Shown: positions 27,253 to 34,015 of the stretch, piece after piece | Numbering within the stretch: position 1 is the first letter of the stretch | Layout of the letters: every line of letters begins with the position of its first letter | Source of the DNA: Flavobacterium tegetincola DSM 22377 | GTDB taxonomy: Bacteria; Bacteroidota; Bacteroidia; Flavobacteriales; Flavobacteriaceae | Assembly: GCF_000425485.1 (NCBI RefSeq) | Contig: NZ_AUDN01000029.1 | Location: 1 to 47,137 of the forward strand | Reading direction: 5' to 3' | DNA length: 47,137 nucleotides | Notes under the pieces: model-generated | The model's database searches: none | What the model saw: the letters and a program-made list of their open reading frames with translations, nothing else | Told to the model about the DNA's origin: nothing | Program-made: the position numbers and the translations under genes

Positions 27253-27663
27253 TTAAAATGTTACATTTAATTCTTCAATTGCTCTAATTTTTAACAATGT
27301 CAATTTTTCAAAATCTCTTTCGCTTTCAGATATTTCTTGAAAAATAGACTCTGCTATTTTTTGTTTTGAATTATTAATAAATCGATCAGGATGACATTTT
27401 TTAGTCAACTCCTTGTACAATGGCTTTGCGTTATGAATGCTACTCATCAATGAATCCATATCAATTTTAGTATCTTTTGAGTCATTTAAAGATTTACTTT
27501 CAAATTCTGATAATCTGTTAATTTTAGTTTTAAATTTTAGTTTATATAATAAGAACAGTATAATTAAAAACTCAACTAGTGCAATCCAAAAAATTATGGA
27601 TTGGTAATTCGAAACTTTCTCTAGTGATATTAATTTAACACCTCCTTGTAAAATATTGTACAT
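27253..27663 (-). CDS. Membrane-anchored J-domain-like protein
   Basis: The 136-residue protein has a membrane helix at about 23-41 (IIFWIALVEFLIILFLLYKL). The C-terminal part reads LYKELTKKCHPDRFINNSKQKIAESIFQEI, in which His91-Pro92-Asp93 is the J-domain signature that stimulates Hsp70 ATPase. The stretch before it (MSSIHNAKPLYKELTKKC) fits helix II, and the ESIFQEISESERDF run fits helix III; helix I is short or absent. A role in recruiting DnaK to the membrane is inferred. It is the third gene of the operon, 6 nt after the preceding gene. Confidence 0.75.
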   Translation of the reverse strand: MYNILQGGVKLISLEKVSNYQSIIFWIALVEFLIILFLLYKLKFKTKINRLSEFESKSLNDSKDTKIDMDSLMSSIHNAKPLYKELTKKCHPDRFINNSKQKIAESIFQEISESERDFEKLTLLKIRAIEELNVTF

Positions 27664-27669
27664 AGTTTT

Positions 27670-28065
27670 TTATTTTAAAATTCCACCTAAATTTGAAAAA
27701 TCCATTAATTTCCATTTACAACCATTGAATCCCGTATTATCATGAACTTCTAAAGTATCCCAGCCTAGAGAAATGAGTTTTCTAACTAATGCATCATTAT
27801 CCAAAACAACTCTTCCTACTTCAATAAGCTCACTATTACTTAATGCTTTTCCTGAAAGAGCTTTGATTCTAAATCCTCCACCCATCCATTTAGAGAAAGC
27901 GTGCCTATTTGAGGTTTCGCCTGAAGTTATTTTTGCTTCTAAAAGTGTTGGAGCAAAACCAGCTATGTAAGCATTTTTACCAGCTCGATTAAAATCTTTT
28001 ACTAACTTGTACCTTTCTCCCATTTCTCCGAACCATTCAGAGATAACCATAATTTTATGCCACAT
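27670..28065 (-). CDS. Conserved-looking protein of unknown function in the operon
   Basis: I do not recognise this 131-residue protein. It has no signal peptide or membrane helix. Notable stretches are GKNAYIAGFAPTLLEAKI, KWMGGGFRIKALSGKAL and WDTLEVHDNTGFNGCKWKL, with a conserved-looking Trp/Cys-rich end. A later start at 28050 (MVISEWFGEMG) is possible. It lies 7 nt downstream of the HTH gene and 6 nt upstream of the J-domain gene, so co-translation within the operon is nearly certain. Confidence 0.6.
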   Translation of the reverse strand: MWHKIMVISEWFGEMGERYKLVKDFNRAGKNAYIAGFAPTLLEAKITSGETSNRHAFSKWMGGGFRIKALSGKALSNSELIEVGRVVLDNDALVRKLISLGWDTLEVHDNTGFNGCKWKLMDFSNLGGILK

Positions 28066-28072
28066 ATTTTTT

Positions 28073-28294
28073 TTATTTTATATTCTCAAACCTCAAATAA
28101 CATTCCCTCCCATACTCATAACTCCTTTTCACTTTACAAAACTCTATTGGAGCTTTTAAATCATTTCGCATAAATGAAATGTAATTGTATAAGGTACGTT
28201 CAGAGATGGATAGCTTATCACTAAAGTCTTTCGGACTTCCGGTACAGCTGTTTCTAATGCAGTCATGTATTCGTATGATGATGCGGATATCCAT
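28073..28294 (-). CDS. Small winged-helix (HTH_11-like) regulator heading the operon
   Basis: The 73-residue protein is a single DNA-binding domain: SPKDFSDKLSISERTLYNYISFMR is a helix-turn-helix of the HTH_11/DeoR-like kind, followed by a beta wing (APIEFCKVKRSYEYGRECYL). No ligand-binding domain is attached. It is the first gene of the six-gene operon and its product could regulate the operon itself; the palindrome at 28357-28372 is a candidate site 63 nt upstream. Confidence 0.75.
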   Translation of the reverse strand: MDIRIIIRIHDCIRNSCTGSPKDFSDKLSISERTLYNYISFMRNDLKAPIEFCKVKRSYEYGRECYLRFENIK

Positions 28295-28356
28295 ATATTT
28301 TACAATTATACCGTTCTATACTGCAACTGCAATTCAGTGAAAAAAATAGCGCAGTA

Positions 28357-28372
28357 AGAATAGTCCTATTCT
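28357..28372. promoter_or_regulatory. Palindrome, possible operator for the small HTH protein
   Basis: AGAATAG-TC-CTATTCT is a perfect 7-bp inverted repeat with a 2-nt centre. It is in the 5' leader of the operon, 63 nt upstream of the HTH start, which suits an autoregulatory site. It could also act as an RNA hairpin. Confidence 0.4.
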
Positions 28373-28482
28373 ATGTGTAAGTAATTATCAACTTTTAAAC
28401 AGTATGTAATACCTTTTGCAATGTCAAAAAATCAACTTGCTAAATAATAAGTATAAAAAACTTTTACTATAAAACATTTTGA

Positions 28483-28528
28483 CAAACCTACGCTGAAGTA
28501 GAATCACTTCATTACGGTAAACCGTAAT
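28483..28528 (-). promoter_or_regulatory. Regulated promoter, site 1: palindrome plus -7 box (six-gene operon)
   Basis: The palindrome ATTACGGT-AA-ACCGTAAT lies at 28511-28528 (16-bp core 28512-28527). After exactly 21 nt on the minus strand comes TAGGTTTG (28490-28483), a perfect TAnnTTTG -7 box. No TTG -33 element is needed because the palindrome covers that position. The promoter points at the HTH gene, leaving a leader of about 185 nt. Confidence 0.7.
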
Positions 28529-28642
28529 TCCATAAAATTTTTATAATTTACCACGAATACAGCATTCAATTCTTATAAACACATGAAGTAATTTAAACGA
28601 AGTTTGTAGCTTAAATTCCCTCTTTCTCCCTCAAAAATCCAA

Positions 28643-28683
28643 AAAGTCCAACCTCACAAAAAACCTTTGTCAAGTTGGACTTT
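28643..28683 (-). terminator. Terminator of the TlpA-type gene
   Basis: Arms AAAGTCCAAC and GTTGGACTTT with a 21-nt loop; on the minus strand five T follow. It lies 24 nt beyond the stop. Confidence 0.75.
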
Positions 28684-28706
28684 ATCAATAAAATCAAAAT
28701 ACTTAA

Positions 28707-29414
28707 TTATTCTGCCACCAAATCCTTTAGCTGTTTTATAAACTTCTCACTGGCATAATTGGCGAAACCCTCATGTTGGAATCGGACGGCACCTTTTTTA
28801 TCCAATACCACCGTTGTCGGTAAAGTTCCCGTGTAAATAGCATCTGGAACAGCGCTTGCAGGTTGATAAAAAGGCATTGTAAAGCGTTGGTTTGCCAAGT
28901 AGGCTTTTGCTTTTTCCACATCCTTTAGATCTGGATTTACAATTAAAAACACAACATTTGGATCGTTTTCAAATTTCGAATATAGCGTTTGTATCGACGG
29001 AAATTCGGCACGACACGGACCGCACCAAGACGCCCAAAAGTTAATAAAAACGACTTTTCCTCTTAATGATGCTGTATTTTTTAACGTTCCTTCAGCATCG
29101 GTAAATGCAAAATCAACATTTGAAATAGGAGTTACCTCAGTCGTTTTTTCGTCTATCGTTGCGTTGAATATTCCGGTCAACATCATTTTTTGGATGACCC
29201 AGGATTTTGCATCTGGATTTACCAACATCGTGATCAGTGCAATTGCCATCAATAGCGAAACGCCGTGCTTTTTGATGAATTGCCAAGCTTTATTCTGGTT
29301 AGGTTTCGGTTTACTGTTGTTTGTAGGAGTCAAAATATACGGTTTTTCGTTTTGTACCAAAGGTCGTAAATTACTTTTGAGTAGAAGTACATCTTTTGAC
29401 CTTTCGCTCTTCAC
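28707..29414 (-). CDS. TlpA/ResA-type thioredoxin-like protein, membrane-anchored
   Basis: The 235-residue protein has a long polar N-terminus, one membrane helix at about 51-66 (GVSLLMAIALITMLV) and a periplasm-facing thioredoxin domain. The redox motif WCGPC has Cys131 and Cys134 within KVVFINFWASWCGPCRAEFPSI, and the cis-Pro is in GTLPTTVVLDKKG. This is the TlpA/ResA layout of thiol-disulphide reductases that keep cofactor or protein thiols reduced. The N-terminal 45 residues before the helix are unusual and their role is unknown. It is a single gene with its own terminator. Confidence 0.88.
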   Translation of the reverse strand: MKSERSKDVLLLKSNLRPLVQNEKPYILTPTNNSKPKPNQNKAWQFIKKHGVSLLMAIALITMLVNPDAKSWVIQKMMLTGIFNATIDEKTTEVTPISNVDFAFTDAEGTLKNTASLRGKVVFINFWASWCGPCRAEFPSIQTLYSKFENDPNVVFLIVNPDLKDVEKAKAYLANQRFTMPFYQPASAVPDAIYTGTLPTTVVLDKKGAVRFQHEGFANYASEKFIKQLKDLVAE

Positions 29415-29493
29415 AACCGTACTAGACTGAACATATCCAGCATCAAACTGTCTTTAAACTTTAAAACTTGATCAAATTATGAAGAAAATTTGT

Positions 29494-29525
29494 AAAAAAA
29501 AGGAGCGTAATTAATTTACGCTCCT
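29494..29525 (-). terminator. Terminator B, duplicated hairpin
   Basis: Arms AGGAGCGTAA (29501-29510) and TTACGCTCCT (29516-29525) with a 5-nt loop and a T-run on the minus strand. The hairpin and T-run are essentially identical to those at 30515-30547. It ends the lipoprotein transcript. Confidence 0.85.
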
Positions 29526-29541
29526 ATTATATAAATTTAGA

Positions 29542-29583
29542 CTATTTGGCTTGCAGCTTCTTAGAATTATTTTTAACGCTCAC
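29542..29583 (-). CDS. Possible 13-codon ORF, copy B (GTG start)
   Basis: The minus strand from GTG at 29583 reads MSVKNNSKKLQAK then TAG. It resembles copy A at 30587-30628 in length (13 residues), in beginning MS and in ending with LQ...AK, and like copy A it is followed by the same terminator hairpin. A stop codon directly precedes the GTG, so it cannot be longer. It lies 47 nt past the stop of the lipoprotein gene. Translation is unproven. Confidence 0.25.
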   Translation of the reverse strand: MSVKNNSKKLQAK

Positions 29584-29629
29584 TTATTAAAGGAAATAGT
29601 TCTTCAAATTTTGCAACTAAGCTTTTACC

Positions 29630-30436
29630 CTAATATTTCCACGTATCCATTTGAGTTTTTGCGTAGCGAATGTAAAAATTCTTAGGGCTGCTTTCTTTAA
29701 AAACTTTTACTGGAGTCCGTCCTTTTTGATCACAGAATTCATTTTTCGCTACTTCCATTGCCTTATCTTGTGAAATATTAGTTATTTCTGAAACATAGAA
29801 ATCATTTTTTACATTAAATTTAGCTTCCTTCTCTCCTATTTTATAACTAATACTATTATAAAACTTTAAAGGTGAAGATGTTTCAGAAAAAGATTTTTTA
29901 CTAGTTTCTCTTTTAGAAGGAAACCTTAACATATCGCAATCTCTGAAGACCGTTTCATTGATTTTAAATTCAGAAATAGTTTTTGAAGCTTTTGATGGAA
30001 CAGCAACCACTTTAGATTCAATGGTTTCAACTCCATTACTAAAATTATTAACTGTAGATTTTGTCGCAGTTGCCGTGCTTAGTAAAAAACCTATTTTTCC
30101 ATAGCTAACACTTGAGCTTGCCTGACTTGCTGAAGAACTGGAATTAACAAACACTCTGTTTTGGTAGTAATCGTAAGCACTTCCGTTTATTACGTAAAAA
30201 CTCTCATCAAGTAACAGATATATGGTTTGGTCCGTTTTATTAAAAAAGCTAAAACCAGCATTTCCATTATTCTCCCAAAGATTGTAATCTATTCTGCAAT
30301 TTTCATCTTCGAATGCTATGCTGTTCTGACTCGTGTTTTTAACGGTACTTGATTCAGTTTTGTAAATTTGGAAATAGTTTTTTGTGGTACAAGACATTGC
30401 AAGTATTCCTAGAAATAAAAGCGTAATTTTTTTCAT
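29630..30436 (-). CDS. Lipoprotein of unknown function under the palindromic site
   Basis: Starting at 30436 (MKKITLLFLGILAMSC) gives 268 residues with a lipobox Cys at residue 16. The upstream in-frame extension to 30505 overlaps the promoter and is rejected. The mature protein has a Ser/Ala-rich stretch (VFVNSSSSASQASSSVSYG), a region CRIDYNLWENNGNAGFSFFNKTDQTIYLLLDESFYVING typical of beta-sandwich lipoproteins, and a C-terminal KAMEVAKNEFCDQKGR segment. I do not know its function. It is transcribed from a promoter carrying the 16-bp palindrome and ends at terminator B. Confidence 0.78.
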   Translation of the reverse strand: MKKITLLFLGILAMSCTTKNYFQIYKTESSTVKNTSQNSIAFEDENCRIDYNLWENNGNAGFSFFNKTDQTIYLLLDESFYVINGSAYDYYQNRVFVNSSSSASQASSSVSYGKIGFLLSTATATKSTVNNFSNGVETIESKVVAVPSKASKTISEFKINETVFRDCDMLRFPSKRETSKKSFSETSSPLKFYNSISYKIGEKEAKFNVKNDFYVSEITNISQDKAMEVAKNEFCDQKGRTPVKVFKESSPKNFYIRYAKTQMDTWKY

Positions 30437-30462
30437 TTGTAAATTGTTTTTAAAATATTCAT

Positions 30463-30507
30463 CAAAATTACTAATCAAAAAAATAGCTGTTTTACGGTTT
30501 CCCATAA
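30463..30507 (-). promoter_or_regulatory. Regulated promoter, site 2: palindrome plus -7 box (lipoprotein)
   Basis: On the minus strand TTATGGGAAACCGTAA (30507-30492) is followed after exactly 21 nt by TAATTTTG (30470-30463), a TAnnTTTG box. The lipoprotein ATG is 27 nt further on. One arm position deviates from the palindrome (A for C pairing). Confidence 0.7.
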
Positions 30508-30514
30508 TTCAAGT

Positions 30515-30547
30515 AAAAAAAAAGGAGCGTAATTAATTTACGCTCCT
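30515..30547 (-). terminator. Terminator A, duplicated hairpin
   Basis: Arms AGGAGCGTAA (30523-30532) and TTACGCTCCT (30538-30547) with a 5-nt loop and about eight T on the minus strand. It is the same hairpin as at 29494-29525 and ends the short transcript from site 3. Confidence 0.85.
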
Positions 30548-30586
30548 AAAAGTACAATAGATTGATTTGGCTTTAATTGATTTGAC

Positions 30587-30628
30587 TTATTTGGCTTCGA
30601 TTTGCAGATATTTATTTGGACTACTCAT
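30587..30628 (-). CDS. Possible 13-codon ORF, copy A
   Basis: The minus strand from the ATG at 30628 reads MSSPNKYLQIEAK then TAA. It starts about 33 nt after the predicted start of the site 3 promoter, is the only ATG-initiated frame I noticed in a transcript of roughly 150 nt, and is followed by terminator A. Compare copy B, MSVKNNSKKLQAK. The unit could instead be a small RNA. Either way a dedicated, regulated promoter and a strong terminator flank it, so the transcript itself is well supported. Confidence 0.4.
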   Translation of the reverse strand: MSSPNKYLQIEAK

Positions 30629-30668
30629 TCTATAAATAATAAAATGAACTCCTTGGCTTTTACTTCTG

Positions 30669-30713
30669 CAAACATATAGCATTAAAATACAGTTACATTA
30701 CGGTTTCCCGTAA
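30669..30713 (-). promoter_or_regulatory. Regulated promoter, site 3: palindrome plus -7 box (13-codon ORF)
   Basis: On the minus strand TTACGGGAAACCGTAA (30713-30698) is followed after exactly 21 nt by TATGTTTG (30676-30669). The only thing downstream before a terminator is a 13-codon ORF. Confidence 0.7.
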
Positions 30714-30762
30714 CCGAAGGAAATTTCTTATAAATCTTTTTTGAATGACACTAATTATAGAT

Positions 30763-30853
30763 GCTGAAATAGATTCAGCAGGACAAATGCTTTATTCAAA
30801 ACTTACTTCATCACGCTGGAATTGAGAGGCTGAAATAAATTAAACAGGACAAA
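30763..30853. repeat. Pair of 25-nt direct repeats
   Basis: GCTGAAATA-N-ATT-N-A-N-CAGGACAAA occurs at 30763-30787 and 30829-30853 with 22 of 25 positions the same. The first copy has inner arms GCTGAA/TTCAGC. They lie between the response regulator stop and site 3 and resemble the element at 7602-7620. Confidence 0.55.
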
Positions 30854-30885
30854 CCCTGAACTGAAAACTGAGACTGCTGCTAAAA

Positions 30886-31554
30886 CTAAATAATCCCTAA
30901 ATCTTTCGCAATCGCCACCAAATGCACCGAATTATTGGCCTGAAAATAAATTTTAAGTTTATTCAAATGCTTTTCAATCGAACTTTTACTGTTTGGCGTC
31001 ACGCCTTCCAGTTTCAATACCTGCTCCATCTGTTCCTGACTCACGCCTAACGAAAGTTTTTTCATCAATATAATGTCGTACGCATCAATTTCTGTAGTTG
31101 GATTTTCTTGCATAAGCGACCAAAGTTCGGCCGATACATTATTGGGCTGGTTTAAAAAAGCTTTCTGAACCGCTACCTTCAAATCATACATTGTATTGCG
31201 ACCTTTCAATACGTAGCCGTTTATTTTCAGATCATCAAAAAGCGCTTTTATGCAATGCGACCGATCTTCAATAGAAAAGACAATCACTTTTAATTCTGGA
31301 AATAAGGATTTTACGGCTCGCGTTAATTCTTGACCCGAATTCAATTGGTTGATTTGATGATCGGATTTAAATGATAAATCACTCACCAATAGATCAAAAG
31401 GAACTCCATCCAGAGCGGCTCGCTTTAATTTCAATAAAGCATCATCGCAATATTTACTGTATTGCACTTCCTGAACGCCCAATTCTTTAAGAACCTGAGC
31501 AGCACCTACATCATTAAAATCAATATCATCGGCAATCAAAACTTTTGTAAACAT
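30886..31554 (-). CDS. LuxR/NarL-type response regulator
   Basis: The 222-residue protein has a receiver domain (1-125): acidic pair in VLIADDIDF, phospho-acceptor Asp59 in DLLVSDLSF, the Ser of VIVFSIED and the Lys of YVLKGRN. The C-terminal 70 residues are a LuxR-type helix-turn-helix, LGVSQEQMEQVLKLEGVTPNSKSSIEKHLNKLKIYFQ. It lies 10 nt after the histidine kinase, so the pair is co-transcribed. Three of the four TTACGG palindromes lie within 2.4 kb of its gene, making it the leading candidate to bind them. This is inference. Confidence 0.9.
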   Translation of the reverse strand: MFTKVLIADDIDFNDVGAAQVLKELGVQEVQYSKYCDDALLKLKRAALDGVPFDLLVSDLSFKSDHQINQLNSGQELTRAVKSLFPELKVIVFSIEDRSHCIKALFDDLKINGYVLKGRNTMYDLKVAVQKAFLNQPNNVSAELWSLMQENPTTEIDAYDIILMKKLSLGVSQEQMEQVLKLEGVTPNSKSSIEKHLNKLKIYFQANNSVHLVAIAKDLGII

Positions 31555-31564
31555 AAAGTAGTCT

Positions 31565-33283
31565 TTAGTTAGGAACTATAATTTTCGCTTTAAACCCTTT
31601 TGGGCTTGAAAAGTCAAAGGTAAGTTGTCCTTTGATGGCTTGAATACGGTTTTCCGCATTTTGCAAACCATTTTTAAAAATAGCGGTTTCAGAACAACCT
31701 ATTCCATTGTCGGAATACGTTACACTCAGCTCCTTTGCACCTCCATCAAAGCCAATAACCACAAAGCTTGCTTGACTGTGTTTCTTCATATTGACCATCA
31801 ATTCCTGTAAGACGCGCTGGACCGCAATTTTTTTATCATCCGACACTTTTGACCAGTCAATTGGTGCTCCATTTCTAATAATGACTTCAATTTTCGCACT
31901 TTTAAAACTGCTCAGCATTTCCTTTAAATACTTAAAAAAAGTTGCACCCGTATCAATCGGACTGTTTTCCTTGGAAATGTTTCGCGTTTTAGTATAAATT
32001 TTATCCAAGCTATTTAAAAGTTGCTCCCGCTTTTCACTATTTTCTAAATCTTGCGTTTCGGCAAAATTCATTGTGTAAAAAACATCATTTGCCAGTTCAT
32101 CATGCACCATCTTTGAAATTCGAGTTTCGGTGCTGTAGGTGGTTTTTAATTGTTCTTGTCTGCTTTTCACTTTATAGTAATGAATGAGATAGGCTATAAA
32201 AAGCAGCAAACTAACTACACCAAAAATCATCAAATAATTTTGCAATTGCTTGGCTTGCAATTTTAAATCAACGGCTGCTTTTTCTCCTTTATATTTCAAA
32301 GCATCTAAATTCGCCTTTTGGGAATCATATTTAATTTTGGCAAACTGATTTTTAGCCTGATTTCGAACTGTCGTTATACTGTCATTTAAATTTGAAAAAG
32401 CCACTGCATAGGTGTTGGTCCCAACTTTAGAATGATACGCCATCAAGAACGATAAGGCACGTAAACGTTCATCCACACTCCGGTGTTTTGTGGCAAGTTG
32501 ATAGGCTTGAATTGCATGATTTTCAGCTAAATTGTATTCTTTAATCTGGTAATAATCGGCCAAATGCAGGTGACTCATAATACTTCCATAAGAATCGTCT
32601 GCCTCCGTCCGAAGTTGTAAAGCAGCTTTGAGCAACTCTAATCCTCGAGCGTCTTCATTATTTTTATAATAAGCAAAGCCCAAATTATCCATTATTCGCG
32701 CTTTATTTTGCGGTAAAGTATCCAAAAATGGCGCGTTTAAATACGGTTCTAAAAGCAAAATTGCGGACGGATATTTTTTTTGTTCTATATATATCGCAGC
32801 AACGTTATTGGCTACAGCCGATTGATTTACAGCATCTTCAGTAAGCGGAAGCAATTGCTTATAATACTTTACCGCCTGCGAATAATCTTTCACTTCCTTT
32901 GCCGCAATTCCAAATAAATTTAAAGCTGCCAGTTTATGATCTGATTCCGCAGCAAAATAGGGCATCGCTTCCGTCAACGTTTCCTCACTACTCGAATAAT
33001 CCGCCACCGTTTGTTGCAAATAAGCCATTGCCAACGAAGTATACGCCACATATACACTGTCGTTTTCCTCAACCGCCAATTCTTTCGACCTACTGAAAAA
33101 ATAAAACGCACTATCGTACTGATTGACCGATTGAAACTGGCCAGCTTTTGAAGCGTAAAATGAAATTAAGGTATCATTAATAGTGTTGGAAACGGCATTT
33201 TCATCAAGCGATTTTTGGTCTTGTTGTTGACATGAAAAAGTAAGAAAAATCGTTAATACATATAAAATCGGGGAACGCCACAT
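31565..33283 (-). CDS. TPR-containing sensor histidine kinase
   Basis: The 572-residue protein starts MWRSPILYVLTIFLTFSC, a lipoprotein-like or plain export signal. Residues about 35-330 are tetratricopeptide-type repeats on the periplasmic side, a membrane helix covers about 350-370, then comes the phospho-acceptor His394 in KMVHDELANDVF (HisKA_3/DUF-type dimerisation helix) and an HATPase domain with LQELMVNMKKHSQ (N box) and YSDNGIGCSE (G box). This architecture is the common Bacteroidota NarL-partner kinase. The signal sensed is unknown. It is co-transcribed with the response regulator and the small lipoprotein upstream. Confidence 0.9.
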   Translation of the reverse strand: MWRSPILYVLTIFLTFSCQQQDQKSLDENAVSNTINDTLISFYASKAGQFQSVNQYDSAFYFFSRSKELAVEENDSVYVAYTSLAMAYLQQTVADYSSSEETLTEAMPYFAAESDHKLAALNLFGIAAKEVKDYSQAVKYYKQLLPLTEDAVNQSAVANNVAAIYIEQKKYPSAILLLEPYLNAPFLDTLPQNKARIMDNLGFAYYKNNEDARGLELLKAALQLRTEADDSYGSIMSHLHLADYYQIKEYNLAENHAIQAYQLATKHRSVDERLRALSFLMAYHSKVGTNTYAVAFSNLNDSITTVRNQAKNQFAKIKYDSQKANLDALKYKGEKAAVDLKLQAKQLQNYLMIFGVVSLLLFIAYLIHYYKVKSRQEQLKTTYSTETRISKMVHDELANDVFYTMNFAETQDLENSEKREQLLNSLDKIYTKTRNISKENSPIDTGATFFKYLKEMLSSFKSAKIEVIIRNGAPIDWSKVSDDKKIAVQRVLQELMVNMKKHSQASFVVIGFDGGAKELSVTYSDNGIGCSETAIFKNGLQNAENRIQAIKGQLTFDFSSPKGFKAKIIVPN

Positions 33284-33331
33284 GTTCTGTTCTTTTCCCC
33301 GAAATTACTCTTTAATTGCAAAATGCCTGCA

Positions 33332-33568
33332 TTATTTTTTCTTTTTTGGAGGAAAAATAATAAAAGGTTGATCTCCAGGTCCGTCACCATCCTCAAAAGT
33401 AGTGTACTCATTTGACGGAATGCTGTCCAGTTCCGGTGCATTTAAAAGGCGCGTTTCATCGCCCAATTTCTCGTTTTTCTTATCCATTTCTATTACCGAT
33501 TCCGCCTCACAAGAAACAGTCGTTGCACCAATTGCAGCCACCAACGCCGCTAAAATAATTTTCTTCAT
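33332..33568 (-). CDS. Small acidic lipoprotein preceding the kinase
   Basis: The 78-residue product has an export signal MKKIILAALVAAIGATTVSC with Cys20 as the acylated residue, then an acidic, proline-rich segment (RLLNAPELDSIPSNEYTTFEDGDGPGDQPFIIFPP) and a Lys-rich end. No family is recognised. It lies 48 nt before the kinase start on the same strand and is probably in its operon, where it could modulate the sensor's periplasmic domain. Confidence 0.7.
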   Translation of the reverse strand: MKKIILAALVAAIGATTVSCEAESVIEMDKKNEKLGDETRLLNAPELDSIPSNEYTTFEDGDGPGDQPFIIFPPKKKK

Positions 33569-33584
33569 TTTAATATAGTTTAAA

Positions 33585-33812
33585 TTAATACTCCTTATTT
33601 GGGCGTGACCCTTTAATGGCTCGTTCTCGGGAACGAGCCATTAAAGGGTCGGGCTGTACGCTCCCGCTTTTATTGCTTTTGAACAAGCAATAAAGAGCTC
33701 CACTTCCATCCCTCACGCAGTGCATTTCCACATCTCCACTCCTTTTCAAAACCAAATCATCCTCTGCTAAACCGCTCAGAAACATGAAAAACACAAGTGC
33801 ACGAAATGCCAA
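33585..33812 (-). CDS. Repeat-embedded ORF, doubtful gene
   Basis: The frame reads from a TTG at 33812 (or ATG at 33785) to 33585 and ends 16 nt before the small lipoprotein gene. It begins like a signal peptide (AFRALVFFMFLSGLA) and continues VRDGSGALYCLFKSNKSGSVQPDPL...KGSRP. Its last third is made from the perfect hairpin at 33607-33650, and the stretch resembles short ORFs that I associate with an interspersed repeat of Flavobacterium genomes. It may be a by-product of the repeat. Confidence 0.3.
   Translation of the reverse strand: MAFRALVFFMFLSGLAEDDLVLKRSGDVEMHCVRDGSGALYCLFKSNKSGSVQPDPLMARSRERAIKGSRPNKEY
33598..33700. repeat. Interspersed-repeat-like element with a 20-bp perfect hairpin
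   Basis: Two inverted repeats sit side by side: 33607-33626 pairs perfectly over 20 nt with 33631-33650 around the tetraloop TCGG, and TTTATTGCTT (33669-33678) pairs with AAGCAATAAA (33685-33694). The flanking words GGGCGTGACCC and GGGTCGGGCT recur, from memory, in intergenic repeats of this group. Confidence 0.55.
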
Positions 33813-33945
33813 CCAGCGATTGATTCACTTGGTCATTTATCTGTTTTTAAAAGAAATAGCGTGGTGGATTAAAAAGCGTTTGATTCCCACTTTTGGAAAA
33901 AAAAAAGTCACTGCGGAAAGCCGACTTTATTTTGAAGTAGTTTTG

Positions 33946-33953
33946 TACATTTG
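33946..33953 (+). promoter_or_regulatory. -7 box of the 34016 gene
   Basis: TACATTTG matches TAnnTTTG and gives a leader of about 55 nt before the 34016 start. The upstream -33 element is not clear. Confidence 0.45.
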
Positions 33954-34015
33954 TCTGAATCGCAAATCCAGACCTAACCAATTCTGAAGCAAAGAAACTG
34001 CAGTGTTAAACCGCT

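Larger units (their letters stand above)
28295..28706. other. Regulatory intergenic region of the six-gene operon
   Basis: This contains the TTACGG-type site with its -7 box (28483-28528), a second palindrome (28357-28372) and the terminator of the TlpA-type gene (28643-28683). No gene was found; a 17-codon minus-strand frame beginning at 28477 starts about at the predicted transcription start and is not convincing. Confidence 0.5.

Noticed and set aside
33784..33987. Plus-strand frame of 67 codons
   Set aside because: It contains the -7 box of the 34016 gene at its end and has a basic, low-quality composition; it overlaps the opposing repeat-associated frame.
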